Source of the DNA: Paraburkholderia sp. SG-MS1 | GTDB lineage: Bacteria > Pseudomonadota > Gammaproteobacteria > Burkholderiales > Burkholderiaceae | NCBI RefSeq assembly: GCF_012275575.1 | Contig: NZ_NPIH01000280.1 | Coordinates: 14,628-64,779, forward strand | Reading direction: 5' to 3' | Length of the DNA: 50,152 nt | Part shown: piece by piece, positions 16,682 through 23,985 of the stretch | Layout of the letters: the number at the start of each line of letters is the position of its first letter | How positions within the stretch are numbered: position 1 is the first letter of the stretch | The notes under the pieces: model-generated | The model's input: only the letters and a program-made list of their open reading frames with translations | Database searches by the model: none | Told to the model about the DNA's origin: nothing | Program-made: the position numbers and the translations under genes

Positions 16682-16687
16682 TACAAT
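16682..16687 (+). promoter_or_regulatory. Likely -10 hexamer of rlmL
   Basis: TACAAT lies 33 bases before the ATG at 16720. A recognisable -35 is lacking, because a GC-rich stem-loop occupies that position. Confidence 0.4.
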
Positions 16688-16719
16688 AGCGCCTTATCCA
16701 ACGCCTTCCGGCAACCTCA

Positions 16720-18027
16720 ATGTCCTTCGATTTCTTCCTCCCTTGTCCACGCGGCCTTGAAGCCTCGCTTGCGGCCGAACTCGCCGATATTGCCGCGAAA
16801 CACCTGAACGGCGCACCGTTCACGGCCGGCGCACAAGTGCCCGGCGGCGTGCACTTTCGCGGCGGCTGGGCTGCCGGCATGGCCGCCAACCTGCATTCGC
16901 GCCTCGCGAGCCGCGTGCTGCTGAAGATCGCGCACCGCCCGTATCGCAGCGAACAGGACATTTACGCGCTCGCGGTCGAACAGCGCTGGGAGCAATGGTT
17001 CTCGGCCAAGGAAACGCTGCGGGTGGATGTCACCGCGATCAAATCGCCGCTGCGCAGCCTCGAATTCACGACGCTGCGCGTGAAGGACGCGATCTGCGAC
17101 CGTCTGCGCGAAGTCAGCGGGGCGCGCCCGAGCATCGACACCGCGACACCCGACGTGCGCGTGTTCGCGTTTCTCACTGCCACCGATTGCACGCTCTACC
17201 TCGACACGTCCGGCGATCCGCTCTTCAAACGCGGCTGGCGTCTCGACAAGGGCGCGGCGCCGCTGCGCGAGAATCTCGCGGCGGGCATTCTGCGCCTGAC
17301 CGGCTGGAACGCCGGCACGCCGCTGTACGACCCGATGTGCGGCAGCGGCACCTTCCTCGCGGAAGCCGCCCAGGTGGCGCTGAATATCGCGCCGGGGACG
17401 GAGCGCCACTTCGGTTTCGAGAAGCTCAGGCAATTCGACGCTAAGACCTGGCAAACGCTGAAGGCGGCCGCGCTCGACGCAAAGCATGCCGCGCGCAGCT
17501 CGCGCGCCGATCTGCAGATCTTTGGCAGTGATATTTCCGGCGACATGCTCGACAAGGCGCGCGCGAACTTCCAGCGCGCCGGTTTGCCGTCGATTCCGCT
17601 CAAGCAGGTCGATGCACGCGGCATGACGGCACCCTCGTCCGAAGCGGGCATCCTCGTCGCCAATCCGCCGTATGGCGAGCGGATCGAAGTACGCGGCCGT
17701 AATGCGCGCGGCGAATTGCGCGAAGGCCGTGGCAACCGCGAGAACCGCGACGACGACGGTTTCCGTCGTGTGCAGGAAGAAGCGCCGGACAGCGAATTCT
17801 TTCATTCGCTCGGCGACGCGTTGAAGCAGCGCTTCACCGGCTGGCATGCGTTCATTCTCACATCGGATCGCAAACTGCCGGGGCAGTTGCGCTTGCGTGA
17901 ATCGACCAAGACGCCGCTCTTTAACGGCGCGCTCGAATGCCGGCTGTTCCGCTTCGATCTGATCGCGGGCAGCGTGCGTCAGCGGCCGCAGAGCGATGCG
18001 TCGGCGGCTGGAAGCGAAGAGGCTTAA
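16720..18027 (+). CDS. rlmL: THUMP-domain class I RNA methyltransferase (RlmL-type, 23S rRNA m2G)
   Basis: This 435-residue protein matches the N-terminal half of Escherichia coli RlmKL, which makes N2-methylguanosine 2445 in 23S rRNA; the RlmK half is absent. An N-terminal ferredoxin-like/THUMP region (about 1-160) is followed by the methyltransferase core: PLYDPMCGSGTFLAEAA is the SAM-binding motif I, IFGSDISGDML is the next strand, and ILVANPPYGERI is the NPPY catalytic motif. Directly after NPPYGER lies an insert of about 35 residues rich in Arg, Glu, Asp and Gly, probably a disordered loop. The protein ends in an Ala/Ser/Glu tail and is followed by an intrinsic terminator. Exact rRNA target is inferred from the family. 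Confidence 0.88.
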   Translation: MSFDFFLPCPRGLEASLAAELADIAAKHLNGAPFTAGAQVPGGVHFRGGWAAGMAANLHSRLASRVLLKIAHRPYRSEQDIYALAVEQRWEQWFSAKETLRVDVTAIKSPLRSLEFTTLRVKDAICDRLREVSGARPSIDTATPDVRVFAFLTATDCTLYLDTSGDPLFKRGWRLDKGAAPLRENLAAGILRLTGWNAGTPLYDPMCGSGTFLAEAAQVALNIAPGTERHFGFEKLRQFDAKTWQTLKAAALDAKHAARSSRADLQIFGSDISGDMLDKARANFQRAGLPSIPLKQVDARGMTAPSSEAGILVANPPYGERIEVRGRNARGELREGRGNRENRDDDGFRRVQEEAPDSEFFHSLGDALKQRFTGWHAFILTSDRKLPGQLRLRESTKTPLFNGALECRLFRFDLIAGSVRQRPQSDASAAGSEEA

Positions 18028-18341
18028 GGCCAGATTGCCTGACGCAACCGCCGCTTGAGGCGCGCTGCAATACGGCTATGAAAACCGCAGACCTTTTGGG
18101 CTCCGCGGTTTTTTTTTCGACGGCGCGCGGCGGCGGCGATGGTGGAGTTTCCGGCACTGCGGTCCGGGTGCATCACCAGCGTCGTGTCAGTAGCTGCTCA
18201 ACGTCCTTTTTCCTGCCATCGGTTACGGCGCCGCCGCCGGCCGCTCCCATCGCACGCGTCGGATCCTTCCCGCAAGTGCCGCTCGCCGCAAGGCCGCCAA
18301 TCACCACGCCCGACAATCCGCCTCCTGCCACACCCTACTCA
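18028..18341. other. Noncoding stretch after rlmL
   Basis: About 310 bases with the rlmL terminator near the start (18081-18117) and no recognisable gene. The following 230 bases hold a decayed WYL-regulator fragment, so part of this stretch may be the eroded upstream portion of the same lost gene, though I could not recognise a helix-turn-helix in any frame. Confidence 0.5.
18081..18117 (+). terminator. Intrinsic terminator of rlmL
   Basis: AAAACCGC (18081-18088) pairs with GCGGTTTT (18105-18112), and the T-run continues to 18117, giving nine consecutive Ts. It lies about 55 bases after the rlmL stop. Confidence 0.85.
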
Positions 18342-18572
18342 TGGGGCGGCGCGGACTTCGCGAGCGGCCCCACCCAGCGCCGCGTGTGGCCGCTCGCGTT
18401 AGCGTATTGGGGCGCACGCTGGACACTCGGCTCATGGTGCGAATTGCGCGGCGACTTCCGCAATTTCAGTCTGGGGAAGATCGTGGATCTTCAGGTGCTC
18501 GAACAGTATCCGGATCAGGAAGGCCGGCGGCTCGCGGGTCTGCTGCGGCATGTGAACGCGAAGCCGAAGTGA
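18342..18572 (+). pseudogene. Remnant of a YafY-type HTH-WYL transcriptional regulator (C-terminal fragment)
   Basis: The frame ending at 18572 encodes WPLALAYWGARWTLGSWCEL followed by RGDFRNFSLGKIVDLQVLEQ and an EGRRLAGLLRHV end. This matches the C-terminal portion of WYL-domain regulators of the YafY/DeoR-like group (usual form: RPLALAYWG.xWTL.AWCELR.DFRxFRLDRI). Those proteins are normally about 230 residues with an N-terminal HTH; only about 65 to 75 residues are recognisable here, with no plausible start codon or ribosome-binding site at the homology border. The upstream part is missing or scrambled. I read it as a truncated relic; a short translated remnant cannot be excluded. Confidence 0.7.
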
Positions 18573-18781
18573 AAGTGAGGATCGCGGCCCGTCGCGACGC
18601 AAACGCTGGAGCGCACCGGTTGCAACACGCGGGCGTCAGGTCGAAGCGGATTCAGCCGGCATCGTGAAACTCGGCAGGCAGGCAGCCAGCACGCCCCGTT
18701 CCAACAGCCGCGGGCGAACGCCGCCAGGAAGCGGAAATCACGGGCGCCTGACCAGGCAACCCGCGATCCCCGAACACGCAC

Positions 18782-20236
18782 TTATTCGACCGCCTTCACC
18801 ATATCCTCGATCACTTTCTTCGCGTCGCCGAACACCATCATCGTCTTGTCCATGTAGAACAGGTCGTTGTCGAGCCCGGCGTAGCCCGCCGCCATCGAGC
18901 GCTTGTTGACGATCACCGTCCTTGCCTTATACGCCTCGATGATCGGCATCCCTGCGATCGGCGACTTCGGATCGTTCTTCGCGGCAGGGTTCACCACGTC
19001 GTTCGCGCCGAGCACCAGCACCACGTCGACCTGGCCGAATTCGCCGTTGATGTCGTCCATTTCGAACACCATGTCGTAGGGCACTTCGGCTTCGGCGAGC
19101 AGCACGTTCATGTGTCCCGGCATCCGTCCGGCCACCGGGTGAATCGCGTACTTCACTTCGATGCCCTTCTCGACCAGCTTGTCGGTCAGCTCTTTCAACG
19201 CATGCTGCGCGCGCGCCACGGCCAGCCCATAACCCGGCACGATCACCACGGTCTCGGCGTTGCCGAGCATGAACGACGCATCGTCGGCGGAACCGGACTT
19301 CACCGGACGCTGCTCCGCCGTGCCGCCGGCCACTGCCGCGCCCGCATCGTTGCCGAAGCCGCCGAGAATCACGTTGAAGAACGAGCGGTTCATCGCGCGA
19401 CACATGATGTACGACAGAATCGCCCCCGACGAGCCGACGAGCGACCCCGCGATGATCAGCATCGGATTGTTCAACGAGAAGCCGATGCCTGCCGCCGCCC
19501 AGCCCGAGTACGAGTTCAGCATCGACACGACCACCGGCATGTCCGCGCCGCCGATCGGAATGATGATCAGCACGCCGAGCACGAACGCGATGATCGTCAT
19601 GATGATGAACGGCAGCCATGCCTGCGTGAGAAAGAAGATGATGCCGAAGCCGAGCATCGCGATGGCGAGCATCAGGTTGATCACATGCTGGCCGCTATAC
19701 ACGACCGGCGCGCCCTGGAAGAGCCGGAACTTATACTTGCCCGACAGCTTGCCGAACGCGATCACCGAACCGGAGAACGTGATCGCACCGACGAACGTGC
19801 CGATGAACAGCTCGATGCGATTGCCGAACGGCAGGAAGCCCGGGATCGGATAGTCCGGATCGCCGAGCCCGAACGCGGCCGGCTCCGACACCACCGCATA
19901 CGCGATGCAGACCGCCGCGAGACCGATCAGCGAGTGCATCGCCGCGACCAGTTCGGGCATCTTGGTCATCTCGACGCGCGCGGCGACGAACGCGCCGACC
20001 GCGCCGCCGATCACCAGCGCGACCAGCAGCAGGCCGAGCCCCAAGCCGAGGTTCGAGCCGAGCGCCGAGGCCTGTTTCGCGATCAGCGCGATGGTTGTGA
20101 GGATCGCAATCGCCATCCCGACCATGCCGAAGGTATTGCCGACGCGCGCCGTCTTCGGATTAGACAGCCCCTTGAGCGCCTGAATGAAGCAGACCGACGC
20201 GACCAGATAAAGCAGCGTGACGACGTTCAGACTCAT
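18782..20236 (-). CDS. pntB: NAD(P) transhydrogenase subunit beta
   Basis: PntB carries half the membrane domain and the NADP(H)-binding domain III of the proton-pumping transhydrogenase, which makes NADPH from NADH using the proton motive force. The 484-residue protein has about nine N-terminal helices, then a soluble domain with VIVPGYGLAVARAQHAL (nucleotide-binding turn), GRMPGHMNVLLAEAEVPYD, VLGANDVVNPAAKNDP and VNKRSMAAGYAGLDNDLFY, all characteristic. Its start overlaps the pntAb stop. It is the last gene of the leftward pntAa-pntAb-pntB operon. Confidence 0.97.
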   Translation of the reverse strand: MSLNVVTLLYLVASVCFIQALKGLSNPKTARVGNTFGMVGMAIAILTTIALIAKQASALGSNLGLGLGLLLVALVIGGAVGAFVAARVEMTKMPELVAAMHSLIGLAAVCIAYAVVSEPAAFGLGDPDYPIPGFLPFGNRIELFIGTFVGAITFSGSVIAFGKLSGKYKFRLFQGAPVVYSGQHVINLMLAIAMLGFGIIFFLTQAWLPFIIMTIIAFVLGVLIIIPIGGADMPVVVSMLNSYSGWAAAGIGFSLNNPMLIIAGSLVGSSGAILSYIMCRAMNRSFFNVILGGFGNDAGAAVAGGTAEQRPVKSGSADDASFMLGNAETVVIVPGYGLAVARAQHALKELTDKLVEKGIEVKYAIHPVAGRMPGHMNVLLAEAEVPYDMVFEMDDINGEFGQVDVVLVLGANDVVNPAAKNDPKSPIAGMPIIEAYKARTVIVNKRSMAAGYAGLDNDLFYMDKTMMVFGDAKKVIEDMVKAVE

Positions 20237-20562
20237 TACGCGTTCTCCTTGGCGGCTGCGGGGAGCTTCTTCGGCTCTTTCTTGCGGAACATTTCCAGCA
20301 TTCGCCGGGTGACGAGAAACCCGCCGAACACGTTGACCGCCGCGAGCGCGACCGCGAGGGTGCCGAAGAACTTGCCGGGCGCACCCAACGTGAGACCGGC
20401 GGCGAGCATCGCGCCGACGATCACGATCGCCGAGATCGCATTGGTCACGGCCATCAGCGGCGTATGCAGCGCGGGCGTGACGTTCCAGACCACGTGGTAG
20501 CCGACGTAGATCGCCAGCACGAAGATGATCAGGTTGATGACGGTGTGGTTGATGACTTCCAT
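20236..20562 (-). CDS. pntAb: NAD(P) transhydrogenase subunit alpha, membrane part
   Basis: This 108-residue protein corresponds to the C-terminal membrane segment of Escherichia coli PntA, encoded separately here as in Rhodospirillum and many other proteobacteria. It has three or four helices (INLIIFVLAIYVGYHVVWNV, LMAVTNAISAIVIVGAMLAAGL, FGTLAVALAAVNVFGGFLV) and ends with a short basic tail (RKKEPKKLP). The HTPLMAVTNAIS segment is typical. It starts 12 bases after the pntAa stop and overlaps pntB, so all three are translated as one unit. Confidence 0.96.
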   Translation of the reverse strand: MEVINHTVINLIIFVLAIYVGYHVVWNVTPALHTPLMAVTNAISAIVIVGAMLAAGLTLGAPGKFFGTLAVALAAVNVFGGFLVTRRMLEMFRKKEPKKLPAAAKENA

Positions 20563-20574
20563 TGCCGTTCTCCT

Positions 20575-21717
20575 CTATGCCTTGCGCGTGACTGCGCCAT
20601 CACGGGCCAGCAGCGTGGCCGCGACGATGTCGTCCGCGAGATCGATATTCAGCGCGCCTTCCTTCGTGATGATCAGCTTGAGGAAGTCGAGCAGGTTGCG
20701 CGCGTAGAGCGACGACGCGTCGGCGGGCACCATCGACGCCAGGTTCGTATAGCCGACGATCTGCACGCCATGCCTGAGCACCACCTGGTCCGCCTCGGTC
20801 AGCGGACAGTTGCCGCCGCGCCGACCTTCGTACTCCGCACCGCGTCCGGCCGCGAGGTCCACCAGCACGGAGCCCGGTTTCATCGCCTGCACGGTGTCGA
20901 CCGAGATCAGCGTCGGCGCGGCGCGGCCCGGGATCAGCGCGGTGGAGATCACCACGTCCGCCTGCTTCGCCCGCTCATGGACCAGCGCCGACTGACGCGT
21001 GAGCCACGACGGCGGCATTGGCCGCGCATAGCCACCGACGCCTTGCGCGGCTTCGCGCTCCTCGTTGGTTTCGTAGGGCACGTCGAGAAACTTCGCGCCG
21101 AGCGATTCGATCTGCTCTTTCACGGCCGGCCGCACGTCCGACGCCTCGATCACCGCGCCGAGGCGCTTGGCGGTCGCGATCGCCTGCAGGCCCGCCACGC
21201 CCGCGCCGAGAATCAGCACGCGCGCCGCTTTTACGGTGCCGGCCGCGGTCATCAGCATCGGCATGAAACGCGGGTAGAGCGTCGCTGCCAGCAGCACCGC
21301 CTTGTAGCCAGCGATGTTCGCCTGCGACGACAGCACGTCGAGGCTCTGCGCCCGCGTCGTACGCGGCGCGGCTTCGAGCGCGAACGCGGTGACGCCGGCC
21401 TCGGCGAGCTTCTGCGCGTTCTCGGCGTTGAATGGGTCGAGCATGCCGACCAGCGTCGCGCCGCGCTTCAGCAGCGGCAACTCGGCGTCGGTGGGGGACT
21501 GGACTTTGAGGAGGAGATCGGCGCCGAAGGCGGTGGCCGCATCGACGATTTCCGCGCCGGCTGCCGTGAAGGCCTCGTCAGTAAAGCTCGCGGGGACGCC
21601 CGCGCCGCTCTGGATCGTGACCCGGTGGCCCTGGGTCAGGTACTTCTTGACCGTTTCGGGCGTCGCGGCGACGCGGGTTTCGTGCGCGCGCGTCTCGGCT
21701 GGCACTCCGATATGCAT
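20575..21717 (-). CDS. pntAa: NAD(P) transhydrogenase subunit alpha, NAD-binding part
   Basis: This is the soluble domain I of transhydrogenase (380 residues), related to alanine dehydrogenase. MHIGVPAETRAHETRVAATP is the conserved N-terminus, VLILGAGVAGLQAIATAKRLGA is the NAD-binding Rossmann turn, and DVRPAVKEQ follows it. SSQANIAGYKA and GGNCPLTEADQVV are also family blocks. GAGGAGGA lies close upstream of ATG 21717, a strong ribosome-binding site. It is the first gene of the operon. The spacer shared with divergent nudJ contains two notable palindromes (21774-21785 and 21858-21884). Confidence 0.96.
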   Translation of the reverse strand: MHIGVPAETRAHETRVAATPETVKKYLTQGHRVTIQSGAGVPASFTDEAFTAAGAEIVDAATAFGADLLLKVQSPTDAELPLLKRGATLVGMLDPFNAENAQKLAEAGVTAFALEAAPRTTRAQSLDVLSSQANIAGYKAVLLAATLYPRFMPMLMTAAGTVKAARVLILGAGVAGLQAIATAKRLGAVIEASDVRPAVKEQIESLGAKFLDVPYETNEEREAAQGVGGYARPMPPSWLTRQSALVHERAKQADVVISTALIPGRAAPTLISVDTVQAMKPGSVLVDLAAGRGAEYEGRRGGNCPLTEADQVVLRHGVQIVGYTNLASMVPADASSLYARNLLDFLKLIITKEGALNIDLADDIVAATLLARDGAVTRKA

Positions 21718-21773
21718 CGTGTTCCTCCTCGACTTCCTGTTTGACGACAGATCGGCCGACGAGGCACGCCGGC

Positions 21774-21785
21774 TTGCAATTGCAA
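21774..21785. promoter_or_regulatory. 12-bp perfect palindrome TTGCAATTGCAA upstream of pntAa
   Basis: TTGCAATTGCAA is fully self-complementary and AT-rich in a GC-rich background, 57 bases before the pntAa start. It has the look of a dimeric repressor or activator site, but I cannot name a regulator. Confidence 0.35.
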
Positions 21786-21857
21786 CGGCTAACGCCTCAC
21801 TTTAACCGAAACCGGGGGGTACACAGAAATCGGGGACAATCCGGGGGTGGCCGTGCG

Positions 21858-21884
21858 GCCGGCCATGGGCCGCCCATGGCCGGC
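21858..21884. repeat. 27-bp palindrome between pntAa and nudJ
   Basis: GCCGGCCATGGGC and its reverse complement GCCCATGGCCGGC (13 bp each, perfect) flank a single C at 21871. On either strand it would fold into a very stable stem with little or no loop. It lies about 40 bases before the nudJ start, so it could block read-through from the upstream side, or be an operator or cruciform. Confidence 0.75.
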
Positions 21885-21910
21885 TCCCGGCAGCCCAGCC
21901 CCATAAACGG

Positions 21911-21916
21911 TAAAAT
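21911..21916 (+). promoter_or_regulatory. Possible -10 hexamer of nudJ-mnmA
   Basis: TAAAAT lies nine bases before the nudJ ATG. If it is a working -10, transcription would begin almost at the start codon and give a leaderless or nearly leaderless message. No -35 is evident. Confidence 0.25.
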
Positions 21917-21924
21917 GCGCAGCC

Positions 21925-22404
21925 ATGAAACCGGAAACCTGGCTGCCGCACGTGACCGTCGCGGCGATCCTAGAGCGTGACGGGCGCTTTCTCGTCGTCG
22001 AGGAACATACCGCCGACGGCTTGCGCCTGAATCAGCCCGCCGGCCATCTTGAAGCTGGCGAAACGCTTGAGCAGGCGGTGAGCCGCGAAACCCTCGAGGA
22101 AACCGCCCATCCGTTCACGCCCGAGGCGCTGGTCGGCCTGTACATGACCCACTTCGAGCGGCCCGGCAGCGCGGGCGTCACCTACCTGCGCTTTACCTAT
22201 TGCGGCGCAAGCGGCGAACCGGACCTGCAGCGCGCGCTCGATCCGGACATCGTCCGCACCTTGTGGATGAGCGCCGACGAATTGCGCGCGTGCCCCGAAC
22301 GGCACCGCACGCCGCTCGTCATGCAATGCGTCGACGACTACCTCGCCGGCCGGCGTTTCCCGCTCGACTTCGTGCATACGCATTCGGTCGGGCCCAAAAG
22401 TTAA
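21925..22404 (+). CDS. nudJ: Nudix hydrolase, NudJ-like phosphatase
   Basis: A 159-residue Nudix protein placed just before mnmA, as NudJ (YmfB) is in Escherichia coli, where it hydrolyses thiamine and nucleotide pyrophosphates. The Nudix box reads GHLEAGETLEQAVSRETLEE followed by TAH: the metal-binding RETLEE is intact, but the usual Gly and hydrophobic residue at the end of the box are replaced by Ala-His. The N-terminal HVTVAAILERDGRFLVVEE strand matches the family. Substrate is inferred from NudJ and not provable here. mnmA starts 70 bases downstream. Confidence 0.85.
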   Translation: MKPETWLPHVTVAAILERDGRFLVVEEHTADGLRLNQPAGHLEAGETLEQAVSRETLEETAHPFTPEALVGLYMTHFERPGSAGVTYLRFTYCGASGEPDLQRALDPDIVRTLWMSADELRACPERHRTPLVMQCVDDYLAGRRFPLDFVHTHSVGPKS

Positions 22405-22474
22405 CCCTCGCGGGCGCCGTCACGAGCGGCCATCCCGCGATCCATGCAGTCATGCAGCACCCAGTGAGCACCTT

Positions 22475-23653
22475 ATGAGCAAGCAGAAAGTCGTAGTAGG
22501 CATGTCGGGCGGCGTCGATTCGTCGGTCACGGCGTGGCTGCTGAAGGAACAGGGCTACGACGTGGTCGGCCTGTTCATGAAGAACTGGGAAGACGACGAC
22601 GACAGCGAATACTGCTCGACGCGGCAGGACTGGATCGACGTAGTGTCGGTCGCGGACCTGATCGGCATCGACGTCGAAGCGGTCAACTTCGCCTCCGAAT
22701 ACAAAGACCGCGTGTTCGCCGAATTCCTGCGCGAATACTCGGCCGGCCGCACGCCGAACCCGGACGTGCTGTGCAACGCCGAAATCAAGTTCAAGGCTTT
22801 CCTCGACCACGCGATGTCGCTCGGCGCGGAAACCATCGCGACGGGCCACTATGCGCGCGTGCGAGAGAACAATGGCCGCTTCGAATTGCTGAAGGCGTTC
22901 GACCACACGAAGGACCAGTCGTACTTTCTGCACCGGCTGAATCAGGCGCAATTGTCGAAGACGCTGTTTCCGCTGGGGGAGATTCCCAAGACCAAGGTGC
23001 GTGAAATCGCCGGGCAGATCGCACTGCCGAATGCGAAGAAGAAGGATTCGACCGGCATCTGTTTTATCGGCGAACGGCCGTTCCGCGACTTCCTGAACCG
23101 CTATCTGCCGACCAAACCAGGTCCGATGAAAACCACCGACGGCAAAGTGGTCGGCGAACACATCGGTCTCGCGTTCTACACGTTCGGCCAGCGCAAGGGC
23201 ATCGGCCTCGGCGGCAGCAAGGACGGCAGCGGCGACCCATGGTTCGTGGCGGGCAAGGATATGCCGTCGAACTCGCTGTACGTCGCGCAGGGCCACGAGC
23301 ACCCGTGGTTGCTCAGTCATACGCTGAGCGCGGGCAATACGAGCTGGGTCGCGGGCGAGCCGCCAGCGGAAGGCTTCGCGTGCGGCGCGAAAACGCGTTA
23401 TCGGCAAGCGGATGCGCCGTGTACATTCAATGCGGCGAACGCTGGCGAAGACCTCTTCGAACTGACTTTCGACACCGCTCAATGGGCTGTCACACCGGGT
23501 CAATCAGCGGTGCTCTATGACGGCGAAGTGTGCCTGGGCGGAGGCATCATCGAACACGCTGTCACAGGGCAGCCGGCTGTGCTGCCGCAAGACCAGACAC
23601 AAGAGCGGCCAAATAAACGGCGGCAGAAAGCGGCACTGCTGGGCGCACGCTAA
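22475..23653 (+). CDS. mnmA: tRNA-specific 2-thiouridylase MnmA
   Basis: MnmA adenylates and thiolates U34 of tRNAs for Lys, Glu and Gln (s2U), taking sulfur from the Tus relay. The 392-residue protein has the PP-loop VVVGMSGGVDSSVTAWLL, the catalytic cysteines in NPDVLCNAEIKF and KKDSTGICFIGERPFRDFL, and the central AFYTFGQRKGIGLGG block. Start at ATG 22475 fits the family. The C-terminal tail of about 25 residues after the beta-barrel domain (HAVTGQPAVLPQ...) is polar and variable. It follows nudJ on the same strand. Confidence 0.97.
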   Translation: MSKQKVVVGMSGGVDSSVTAWLLKEQGYDVVGLFMKNWEDDDDSEYCSTRQDWIDVVSVADLIGIDVEAVNFASEYKDRVFAEFLREYSAGRTPNPDVLCNAEIKFKAFLDHAMSLGAETIATGHYARVRENNGRFELLKAFDHTKDQSYFLHRLNQAQLSKTLFPLGEIPKTKVREIAGQIALPNAKKKDSTGICFIGERPFRDFLNRYLPTKPGPMKTTDGKVVGEHIGLAFYTFGQRKGIGLGGSKDGSGDPWFVAGKDMPSNSLYVAQGHEHPWLLSHTLSAGNTSWVAGEPPAEGFACGAKTRYRQADAPCTFNAANAGEDLFELTFDTAQWAVTPGQSAVLYDGEVCLGGGIIEHAVTGQPAVLPQDQTQERPNKRRQKAALLGAR

Positions 23654-23985
23654 GCGATGCAAGCGGGCAAGCAGCGCAGATCCGACGCGCTCGGCGTGTT
23701 TGCCTCGCTCGCGCCAGCCGGCGCGCCCCTTCCTTGCACACCATTCACATCCGCTTCACCTTCGCGTGCGACGCTTGTCATTCGTTCGCATGCCTCATTT
23801 TCAGAATTGCCCGGCCGCTGCCTTGTGCGTGGCTTAGACCGCACGGGCCAGCGCGCGATGCCGCGCGAGGCTGATGCCCGCGTCGCGCTGATCCGCAGCC
23901 GTCAGTTTCCCGTTGCGGTGGATTCCGCCTGCGCCGAGCGCGCCGGCGATCCCGCCGCGACGATCTTCACTGCACCGGAGTTCCC
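23654..23985. other. Intergenic region between mnmA and the GltS-like gene
   Basis: 332 bases with open frames on both strands but none that resembles a protein family, and no clear hairpin, tRNA or promoter. I see nothing specific in it. Confidence 0.5.
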
